A stretch of 64,000 bases of DNA from Myotis daubentonii (taxonomy: Eukaryota; Chordata; Mammalia; Chiroptera; Vespertilionidae): positions 62,394,855-62,458,854 of the forward strand of contig NC_081851.1 of NCBI RefSeq assembly GCF_963259705.1, written 5' to 3'. Both the position numbers and the translations under genes were made by a program. The notes under the pieces are model-generated. The model did no database searches, was not told where the DNA came from, and saw only the letters and a list, made by a program, of their open reading frames with translations. Shown in pieces: positions 55,756-64,000 of the stretch. Numbering within the stretch: the stretch's first letter is position 1; each line of letters begins with the position of its first letter.

Positions 55756-57449
55756 CACATTTTACTTTATGTATTCATTTTTTCCTAGAAGCTTGCTAAA
55801 TATTTCTTAGATAAATGAATGCATAAATTTCAGACACCATTAATTATAGAATAAGTGGAAACTCATTTCCATGTGTTCATAAAATTGCAATTTTCTTTTA
55901 TTATTTTAATAAAACTTTTTTTTTTTACACAATCATATTCCAAATAACTCCTTTTGGCTTCTGCTTTCAACAAGTATGAGACTATTGGTGAATAATTAGC
56001 ACTATTTGGAGTGAACAAGAAAAAGCTGTGAAGTCTTTAAAACTGAGGAATCTAATTTTATGCTACAAGATATGGGAAGCCAGTGGTTACCGGTCAAGGC
56101 AAAAAGTTGGGGCCAGGCGCACCTGCCATGTGCCAAAGGTCAGAGTCTGAAGGGTGAGAAGTACCAGCACAAGCCCCAATGTCAGAAAGTGAAGGCAGGC
56201 CAGAGTCAACAAACAAGATGACTCACAGGTAACAGGACACCCACATTGGAGAAGCCATAAGAAGCCAGGAGCCTGGCTACAATTATGGAAAAGCTCAAGC
56301 CCAGAGACGGCTCAGACCAAAGCATGATCTGAAGTCCTGAAGTTCAAGGTAGCCAATCAGGGACTCGGGGGTCTGGAGCACACATCTGTGCGAAGGAGAT
56401 GTGGCTGACAGCTGCTTCTAAGATCTTAAGGCTTGCGTGTGTCAGAGGGTCAGAAGCCAATCACAGAATAGCTTGTCTGGGTCCTCCAGGTACAAGTAGG
56501 TGAATGGGGCAGCAGAAAGTCAGATCAGATAAAAGAGGAAGGAAGAAATAAATTTCCTATGAAGATTGAGACACACTGTAACGGAACCCTCCTCTGGCAA
56601 AACATTAGAAAAGTGATACATGCTTGTATTATTAGCAAGCTCATATTTGCTGTCATCTCCTTGGAAATAGTATGTTGCTTTCCTTTGCATTTCTAAAATA
56701 AATATTCAAAATTCATACAGCTTTGCTAAGATTTAAGCAATTATGGCACTAAAGCCTCCATTGTATGTTCTGCCTGTGTCTTATCCTCACCTCTGTTTCT
56801 TCTTGAAAGAGCTTGGGGGAGGTGATGTCGGAGGTGACATTGCTGTGTGCTGCGATGAGGTAGACGTGAGCTATTGTGGAAGCATCGCTCTTATACTTGG
56901 AACCATGGGACAGCTCTGAAAGTATAGGCCCAGGCCCTTGAAAACAGTGCCCGAGGCTAAACCTTAAAATAGTTTAATGGGGAGTGCAAATTGGGAGGCA
57001 GGAGGAGTCAAAGGAGAGCAGGTTATGAAGTTGGCCACAGCTTGGTGACAAGTGCTGGTGAACGCTCTTTCTTGTTCTGTCTTCAGAGAGATGATACGAA
57101 GCTATTACATCTTCCTTCCAGGGGTTTGAGGGAGAAGATTTATCCTTTGGCTTCCATTCCAATTAATGTCCCAGCAGCAAGAGGGAAGTCCAAGTGAGAC
57201 GCTGATCATATTCACAAGAGTCATGAGGGACTGCAGCATTGGCTGTCACCACAACCACAGGGACAGCAAGCCAGTGCTTAGGGTTCCCTCTGCCAGAATG
57301 GAAACCGTGCCCAGTACTGGGGTGGCTCATCAACTGAGCCCAGTACTAAGACATCTACGGGTTTCTGATTACACAATAATAACTAACACCACTGAGCACT
57401 TACTACAAAAAGCAACTTATATATAATTTCATGTACGAATCTCATCATA
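55756..57449. other. unassigned 1.7-kb stretch
   Basis: No repeat recognised except a T8-10 run near 55916. The stretch around 56090-56520 is rich in 'cagagtc/cagaag' words but not a tandem repeat. Frames of 60-86 codons have no domain. Confidence 0.35.
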
Positions 57450-57451
57450 TA

Positions 57452-57571
57452 TAGGGTGTGGCAAAAGTAGGCTTACAGTTGTATGTGAAACACAGTTTAT
57501 TCTTGAATTATTATTAATTACTGTATTATTTGCCATCTGAACAACTGTAAACCTACTTTTGCCTCACCTTG
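57452..57571. mobile_element. mariner-type MITE
   Basis: 120 bp between TA dinucleotides (57450-57451, 57572-57573). Ends tagggtgtggcaaaagtagg and, complemented, caaggtgaggcaaaagtagg, continuing as inverted repeats of about 31 bp with few mismatches. Could fold into a long hairpin. No coding. Confidence 0.85.
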
Positions 57572-57779
57572 TACACTGTTTTATGTTCTTTTTTTTCCAT
57601 TTAATTTTCTGTGGTGAAGATTTCCCCATCTCATTCAATATTCTTCAAAAGTACTTTTCACTGGCAACAATATATTTCACAATATGGATGTATAGTAATT
57701 TATTTCACTTTCCCATAAAATGCAACACTTTGGTTGTGTGCTATTCTCTGCTCTCATAAGTCATTCAGTGTGTGTAAGT

Positions 57780-58080
57780 CAGATTTTTCTAGTCTATGTT
57801 GTTATGACAACCCTTAAATCTCAGAGGCTTAAAATAACAGATTTATTTTTCACTCATGTGTGGAGTTAGCAAGGGACCTCTGCACATCATAGTCACATAG
57901 CGACCAGGTCTAACAGAGCAGCACCATCTCAAATGTCATTGGCCATCGTGCCAGGGGGAAAAGATAACTTTGGTAATTAAATGCATCCTGGAAGTGACAC
58001 ATGGCCACTTCTGACCTCATCGGTCAAATCCAGTTGCAAGGTCTCACCCAACCACAAAGAGGCCAGGAGGAGAAAAAGAA
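57780..58080 (+). mobile_element. old LTR-like interspersed repeat
   Basis: 'ctatgttgttatgacaaccc', 'ttaaatctcagaggcttaaa', 'ttcactcatgtgtggagtta', 'cctggaagtgacacatggcc' are widely shared words of a mammalian LTR-class repeat that I cannot assign to a family. Confidence 0.45.
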
Positions 58081-58259
58081 CCAGGCTTGGCAAACATTAC
58101 TGAACATGACACCATTACAAATGTCCTTGTACATAAATCTTTTTGTGTTTTGCTGCTTATGTCATTAAACTTTTATAGGAAAATTGTTGAAGTAGACAGT
58201 ACAAATATTTGTATGTTATTGATGCATGTGCTGGACTTTTATATTTTGGCTCTGAGACC

Positions 58260-58650
58260 CATACTTGCCCTTTTATACTCTCCTCTGGGGACTAGGACCC
58301 TATAAACTACATTTCCCAGACTCCTTTACCCACTGGGTAGAAGACTCCCCCCCCCCACCCCCGCCCCTTTCCAGGGGAGCCAACTGTAGGTGATTACAGG
58401 GGCCAGCAGCAGCAGCCAGCCCAGAAACAGCAACAGGATTGTGGGCTCCTGGCTCTCTGCTCAGCGTCAGTGGTGGTGCTTATACTAGTAGACTCGGGTA
58501 ACACCACCTTCTGCCTTTTGCTTCTCCAGCCCAAAGGGTGGAGGTAGTTCCCTGTGATTAATGCCCTCTAGGTAGCACCATCTTCCCATTTGGTACCTCA
58601 ATTCCTCCTAACAATTTTTAAATCCTTGCATTAAATTTCCCCTGTCTAAA
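58260..58650 (+). mobile_element. LTR-like interspersed repeat
   Basis: 'aactacatttcccagactcc', a C-rich run at 58346-58366, then 'caggggccagcagcagcagc', 'ctcctggctctctgctcagc' and 'cttgcattaaatttcccctg' near the end, reminiscent of an ERV-type LTR with its polyadenylation region. Unassigned family. Confidence 0.4.
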
Positions 58651-59574
58651 TCGTGTAACTGGACATTTACCGATACCGTATATATTGCCAGATTGCCCCC
58701 TAGAAAGTTTGTGCCAAGTTATATTTAGCCCCGAAGCATTGGAAAGTACCAGTGGCTACCCAGTAAAACGTGTATTTGTCGCTATCTTAAAGATCAACTT
58801 GGTTATTCAAATCTGGTTAATTTCTAATCAGTGAATCAGAGACCCGGCTTCCTTCCATTCCATGGCTCTGTCATCTCCGACAGTGGTTTGCAACATCAAT
58901 TTGCTTGTCTTCATTCAGCCAATGGAAGGGGAAGAAATGGAAATGCATGTATGGGAAGTTTCCATGGGCTAAGCCTGGGAGGGGTGTACATCTTTTTTTT
59001 GTCCACGTTCCTTGGCTAGAACTCATTCACATGACCACACCAAGCAAGGGGCTGGGAAATGTAGTCCATATGTGTGTCCCGGCAGCCTGAGGATTAGGGT
59101 GGTTATAGACTGGCAATGTCTACCACAGATCCCTCCCTGTTTGGCTCTAATAAAAATCTCCCCCCTGACACTTATTGTATATAGTGAAGAATAGTTTAGT
59201 CTATTTTAATTTTAACAAAAGCCTTAAAAATTGTATATTCGTGAATATTTAACTACTTGCAAATAATGGTGTCAAACCATACCTGTCTGACTCTACTAGC
59301 TCCTTAGCAGAGGCCACCTGCCTAGGGGGCAGATCCAGACTGTGTGGATTCTGAAGCTTGTATAATTTGGTGGGATCTGTTTTTTTTAAAAAAAGAATAC
59401 AAAATTAGTTATCAAAGTAAATATTTATTTAGAATGAGAAAAAAATTTGTAACTAATATTATATTTTCCAAAATGTGGCAAGTATCAAAGACATTATAAA
59501 ATTCAGAAAACAACATAATATTTTAAAGTAATTAACTTTCTAACATTTCTCTAAAATACTTTTCCCTTACATTT
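58651..59574. other. unassigned non-coding stretch
   Basis: 58985-59070 ('ttggctagaactcattcaca', 'gggctgggaaatgtagtcc') resembles the LTR-like repeat at 57780 but is incomplete. Otherwise no feature. Confidence 0.35.
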
Positions 59575-59588
59575 TGGCTGTTAATCTT

Positions 59589-59812
59589 TTTTTTTTTTTA
59601 AATATATTTTATTGATTTTTTACAGAGAGGAAGGGAGAGAGATAGAGAGTCAGAAACATGGATGAGAGAGAAACATCGATCAGCTGCCTCCTGCACATCT
59701 CCCACTGGGGATGTGCCCGCAACCCAGGTACATGCCCTTGACCGGAATCAAACCCGGGACCTTTCAGTCCGCAGGCCGACGCTCTATCCACTGAGCCAAG
59801 CCGGTTTCGGCA
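59589..59812 (-). mobile_element. VES SINE, young copy
   Basis: Minus-strand VES close to consensus by comparison with the copies at 32124 and 39348. Perfect 14-bp TSD tggctgttaatctt at 59575-59588 and 59813-59826. Complement of the A tail at the left. Confidence 0.96.
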
Positions 59813-59826
59813 TGGCTGTTAATCTT

Positions 59827-60684
59827 AAATTGCCTCTTTATGAGTCTGCAATTTTGTAGCATCATTTTCCATAGACAATAGAATTTAATCTTTCCTCTAA
59901 CATAGTTTGTCAAAGTATTTTTCTTTCTTTTGATAGTTTAGGAAAGTTCCAGGTTCATGACTTGTAAGTAATACTGCCAAGTAAATGTGTTAGATTATTG
60001 GCAAATTTGGGGAAAAAAAACTTCTCAAGTGTCTCTCATGAGCTCTAAGATTTCGGAGCAATGCAGTTGTTTCGTGCAGTGACTATTGCTTAACTTTCCA
60101 TGAACTGACCCCACTCTGCTTTGCTAGGAACCCTCCCAGAGTCTCGTGAGTGCCTGGGGCAAGTGTAGTACCTAGTTTAGCACTTGTTTAGCTTCTTGGT
60201 TATTCCACCTCTGCACCAGATCCTACAGGCAGGCTCAGCCTTGGTTCATTTTCCAAGACCAGTCATGACCTAGCAAGGCTCACTATTTGCCAGAAGACTA
60301 CGCTACGCTTCACCCTTTTTGTGCCTGACTGAGTCTCTAGATAGTCCCTGATCCTGGTCACCATGCTTTGCTCACCTGTGCAGACAGAGCGCCCTGTTAA
60401 CCTGATATCGGTTGCTATAGAGTCCATTACTGTTCTGTGAACACTTTGTTCTGGTGACACCTTGGATGCAGCCTAAACATCTACCCAACCCCCAACCCCT
60501 CAGGCTGACCTAATTCCAGTGGCAGGTCAGATGAAGGCCCTGCACTCTCCATGTGCCCGTCCTGCTAGACTTGGTTGGCGAGGCCTTGGGCAGCCTGATC
60601 ATTGGAAATGACAGTAAGACCAAGTCAGGGAATCACAGGTGGTTTACTTACCCTTGCGGGTCAGGCTTGGGTTAGCGGCAGTGC
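59827..60684. other. unassigned non-coding stretch
   Basis: No repeat recognised. GC-richer from about 60470, possibly partly Helitron cargo of the element whose 3' end lies at 60832, but no evidence fixes that. Confidence 0.35.
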
Positions 60685-60832
60685 TAAGGATGTCCGACTG
60701 GTGGCTTAGGCCTGCTCCCCCCAGGCATAAGCCGTCAGTCAGACAGCCCCCAAGGGCTCCTGGACTGCAAAAGGGCGCAGGCTGGGCTGCGGGACCCCCC
60801 GAGTGCACGATTTTTGTGCACCGGGTCTCTAG
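60685..60832 (+). mobile_element. Helitron 3' end (HeliBat-type), 5' end not found
   Basis: Ends with the hairpin 'gtgcacgatttttgtgcac', 'cgggtctctag' and a following T (60833), the Helitron 3' terminus. Internally 60690-60712 and 60726-60747 form the inverted repeat typical of vespertilionid Helitrons ('gtccgactggtggcttaggcc' and its partner). The usual 5' TC(TATATA) end is missing, so the element is truncated or its left part is unrecognised cargo. Confidence 0.75.
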
Positions 60833-61826
60833 TGTGTAGATAAGGAAGGATACAAATAGAATAGAAAAATTTGAAGGAAAGGGGATAAAAGAAGATATGT
60901 ATGTAGGGAGTTTGGATAAGGAATAATATTTGAAGGCTGTGGTTGAGCTGAATGAGTGAATGCATGAATTTAAATCATACACATCATTTATTTTAAAACC
61001 AGTTATTTACAAATTATCAAAACAAGCAATATGATAATACAATTACCAACCATGAGACAACTTTCTGTGATTCAAAGGACTTCAAAACCTAATTAAAAAT
61101 CCCAAGGCTATAAATGAAAATATTATTATTTTACAAGTAAGTTTAAAAAAATTATTTTTCAAAAATAACTTGGTGCATTACAACTATTATTACTTGCAAA
61201 TAAAATAAATATGTCGAAGAAGTTAATAATTAGATAATCCTTCTTTGCTCTTCTGACATATTTGGAAGATGTACATGCCGTATTTCCTATGGCACATCTT
61301 TGATAAAGAACTTAATTTCAAAGAACTAAATATTGTTCATTTTATTTATTCACTGGCAATGAGTCTCTGCTTCCAGGGTCACTTACCATTTATTATTAAA
61401 CACATATAAAATCAATGCTGCTTCAGAGAGTATTAAAAACAAAGTCTTTAGCTTATGTCACCCTTCACTTGTAGGAGACTATTTTAATATCACTTTTAGA
61501 TGTAGAACCAACTTAGAAACAAATCGATCTTGGAAACAATTCATAGAAACGTATTCTCCTTTATAAATCACTCACAGGTAGGACACTGCCCATAATAATA
61601 GAGGCTTATCGTAGTCGCAGCTTTGTTTGAATACAACAGCCTTTCCAGGGGCTGTTGTTTCTCTGTGCATTTTACTGGGAGAACTGTAACCTAAAACATT
61701 TCTCAGCTGCTAATGACAGAGGAAATGGACCCTGCTGCTTCTTAAGTGTTGGCTGTTTTTATCCCATTAGTGAAAGGTATCATTGAACGAAGGGGTGAAA
61801 TCTCATCAGGATGAGAGGCTCTAGAG
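60833..61826. other. unassigned AT-rich stretch
   Basis: Low-GC sequence with several A/T runs. No repeat family or gene recognised. Confidence 0.4.
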
Positions 61827-62049
61827 CAGTGGTTCTCAACCTTCCTAGTGCCGCGACCCTTTAATACAGTTCCTCATGTTGTGGTGACCCCCGATTTCAT
61901 TGTTACAAATTGAGCATAATTAAAGCATAGTGATTAATCACAAAAACAATATGTAATTATATATGTGTTTTCCGATGGTCTTAGGCGACCCCTGTGAAAG
62001 GGTCGTTCGACCCCCAGAGGCGTCGCAACCCACAGGTTGAGAACCGCTG
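61827..62049 (-). mobile_element. SPIN (SPACE INVADERS) non-autonomous hAT
   Basis: 223 bp with termini cagtggttctcaacct and, complemented from the right, cagcggttctcaacctgtgg. Inside, the complement carries the SPIN landmarks 'gtcgaacgaccctttcacag' and 'gtcgcctaagaccatcggaa' and, at the left, 'ccgcgaccctttaatacagt'. 8-bp TSD ctctagag (61819-61826) and ctctagaa (62050-62057), one difference. SPIN is a known horizontally transferred hAT of several tetrapods, including vespertilionid bats. No transposase here. Confidence 0.93.
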
Positions 62050-62057
62050 CTCTAGAA

Positions 62058-62474
62058 TCTTTGACCTATTTTTTCCCCCTTTCTGTCAACATTTTCCATC
62101 TATGTGTTCACAGGCTGTGACAAAGCAAACTTGAATGACAAAGGAGAAGAAGTGAATAATTAAAAAATATTTTGACAAGTAAAAATGATGATATATTAGC
62201 ATCAAATTAAGTATTCAACAAAGGAGAAATGGTCCTTAATTGTCAAATACCAAACCCCTAAACTTTGAGGTAGGAATGCTGGATGCATGTGGTGACCCAG
62301 ATCACAGCACCTCACAGCAAAAGGTGACTGTCACCTTCACCTGAACTGCACTTTCTCTCAAACTCCCTTTAACCTGCAGAACCGGTGTCTTCAGTCTCCT
62401 GTGACTTCCAGTAGTTGGTATCCTCCATCCATCATTCTTTTATGATGGGACTAGCGATTTGGTGGTGGTGTTTT
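62058..62474. other. unassigned spacer
   Basis: No feature recognised between SPIN and the NRAS retrocopy. Confidence 0.35.
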
Positions 62475-63612
62475 TAAGTCTCAGCAAAACAGTAATTTAT
62501 GACATGTGTCCAAAAACCATCACAGTTCCAAGTTCAACAGTAAAAAGGAAAAAAATCAGCAGCAGTTGCTATGTTAGCGCTCAAGACATTGTTTCCTAGA
62601 GGATTTCATGTCTACTGTTTGGTTCTCTGTTTCAGAGCACGAATTGGGTTTCAGACAAAAAAAACCTGTGGTGGAGGGGGAGTGTTGGGATTGTTGGGGG
62701 AGAACCCACGGTGGAAGAATACTGGGGAGTAACAAGAGGTTCGTTTCTCTGGTCAGACACCCAAGTGAGGAGGCAGTGATTCTGAGAACGTCGCACACAG
62801 AGAACCTGGTCCTGATGCACCGAGAGCTGGGGAAGCAGCAGGAGCTGCTTTGTGGTTTGAAGATGACACAGAGACACTTCTCCAGGGACCTCAGGACCAG
62901 GTGTCAGTGCAGCTTGACCGGGTCTCTTCCCTGATGCCAGAACTTAAAAAGCATTTTATTATATCACCACACAAGGCAACACCATGCAACCTCGCACCCA
63001 TCATCACTGCCATGGAGTCTTTTCATTCGGCACTGACATATTTCTCTTCCCAGGGTCTAAAAGGCACCTTCAGCACCGTGCCTGGTCCTGGCTGAGGTTC
63101 CAATGAATGGAATCCCATCACTCTTGGGCAGCACATGGGCTTGTTTTGTGTCCACTGTCCTTGTTGGCAAATCGCACTTGTTTCCTGCTAGCACCATGGG
63201 TACGGCACCTGCAGCCTTTGCTTGCTTACTCTGTTCCCTGCGGAGGTCACTGTCTGCAGATGACTTGCTGCTATTGATGGAAGATACACAGAGGAAGCCT
63301 TCAGCTGTTCTCATGTCCTGGTCTCTCATGACACTGTACTCTTTCCAGCTATGTCCACAGACAGGTCTCACCATCTATAACCACCTGTTTTGGGCAAGAA
63401 TCCTCTATGGTGGGATCATATTCATCCACAAAGTGGTTCTGGATTAGTGGGATCGTCAGCACGCTTTTCCCAACACCACCTGCTCCAAACATCACCATTT
63501 TGCACTCAGCCATTCCACACAAGCAAGAACCTCAAGCTCTGGTACCTCACTGTGCAAGGATTAGAACCACCACTGGGGGAATGTTGAAGACCCTGGAGCC
63601 GCCATGAACCAA
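62475..63612 (-). pseudogene. NRASP: NRAS processed pseudogene (5' UTR, CDS and part of 3' UTR)
   Basis: A retrocopy of the small GTPase NRAS without introns. Minus strand: 5' UTR relic 63612-63514 (for example 'ttcatggcggctccagggtc', 'agcttgaggttcttgct'), start codon at 63513, stop TAA at 62961-62959, 3' UTR relic to about 62475. The P-loop GAGGVGK and [10 protein letters not shown] (switch I) are readable. Then a deletion of about 13-16 bases in the switch II region (the DTAGQEE stretch is lost) shifts the frame and gives a TAG. The following frame keeps [21 protein letters not shown] and [12 protein letters not shown], and the end retains a CAAX-like LPCVVI. 'INSSKS' and '[12 protein letters not shown]' point to NRAS rather than KRAS or HRAS. 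Several substitutions and stops make it non-functional. No poly(A) or TSD seen; the 3' end is truncated. Confidence 0.93.
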
Positions 63613-64000
63613 GATTCGGTGGGCTTCCCCTTGATCTGTGACCCACTTAAGCAACTGTGTTGCCTCCTGACTGCAGCTTTGGGAGAGCTTTTCATTTAGA
63701 TGGTCCTCATCGGTACTTCCACCCTTTAGTACCTATTTCTACTTGGTATTGTCCTCACTTGGTGGTTTAGATGTAGATTAATTACCACCATGGGGTTGCC
63801 AGATGATATCTGTTGGGTTTGATTGTATTGGAATAGCATTAACATTTGCATGACTTGACATTTATTGGGATGTATTCATTGTTGTTGAAAGAAAATGAGA
63901 GGGCTTTGTGTGAGGGTGGCAGGGAGTGGCAACCAGCTAGGAGAGATGAGAATGGAGGCTGGCATGGCTGCCCGAGGTGGTTCGAGCTAAAGTTGTCGAG
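63613..64000. other. unassigned end of window
   Basis: No repeat or gene recognised to the end of the window. Confidence 0.35.

Noticed and set aside
57060..57070. Possible intact host gene exons anywhere in the window
   Set aside because: I looked for conserved-looking peptides flanked by AG/GT in the unassigned stretches and found none I could defend.
60690..60747. Inverted repeat as a transcription terminator or regulatory hairpin
   Set aside because: It is the internal palindrome of a vespertilionid Helitron ending at 60832.
63103..63447. 114-codon plus-strand open frame
   Set aside because: Antisense to the NRAS processed pseudogene.

Overview
This is vertebrate, clearly mammalian, nuclear DNA: repeat-rich, mostly AT-rich, with no bacterial-style gene packing and no intact cellular gene. 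The repeats place it in a vespertilionid bat (Myotis/Eptesicus/Pipistrellus group). It carries many tRNA-derived VES-type SINEs, HeliBat-type non-autonomous Helitrons, young non-autonomous hAT elements (one is a SPACE INVADERS/SPIN element) and mariner MITEs, on top of the old mammalian set (MIR, L2, L1M, MER5A, MLT1/MLT2 LTRs). All family names come from recognising consensus features by eye; no database search was run.

Layout. 0.6-7.2 kb: an L1M fragment, an LTR-like block split by an ORF1-only (half-LINE, HAL1-like) element with perfect target-site duplications (TSDs), two 5'-truncated antisense L1 tails, an L2 fragment, MER5A and a SINE. 7.4-9.6 kb: one long antisense L1M 3' segment retaining ORF2 C-terminal coding. 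9.8-16.1 kb: L2, MIR, and a hAT element split by a SINE. 16.1-18.5 kb: a 19-bp minisatellite, an L2, and a MIR interrupted by a rearranged local copy of sequence from about 1.5 kb upstream. 19.5-20.7 kb: probable L1M 5' region in antisense. 22-24.8 kb: nearly repeat-free sequence. 24.8-27.6 kb: a dense cluster (MIR, Helitron, MLT1, MLT2, Helitron, L2 with nested SINE). 28.9-34 kb: SINEs, a pair of related hATs in opposite orientation, L1M, and a Tigger-like element split by a hAT. 34.7-36.9 kb: mariner MITE, L1M tail, L2. 36.9-45 kb: mostly unassigned, with one SINE, L2 and L1M pieces. 45.8-47.7 kb: two L1M fragments, each split by a Helitron. 49.5-55.8 kb: hAT, SINEs, a 389-bp GC-rich insert with 19-bp TSDs, and an L1M tail with a nested SINE. 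57.4-61 kb: mariner MITE, LTR-like fragments, SINE, Helitron 3' end. 61.8-63.6 kb: SPIN, then a processed pseudogene of NRAS on the minus strand.

There is no operon or pathway to describe. The only recognisable protein-coding remains are LINE ORFs and the dead NRAS retrocopy. The window looks intergenic or intronic, and its interest lies in the nested, datable transposon history and a few structures the catalogue does not explain.
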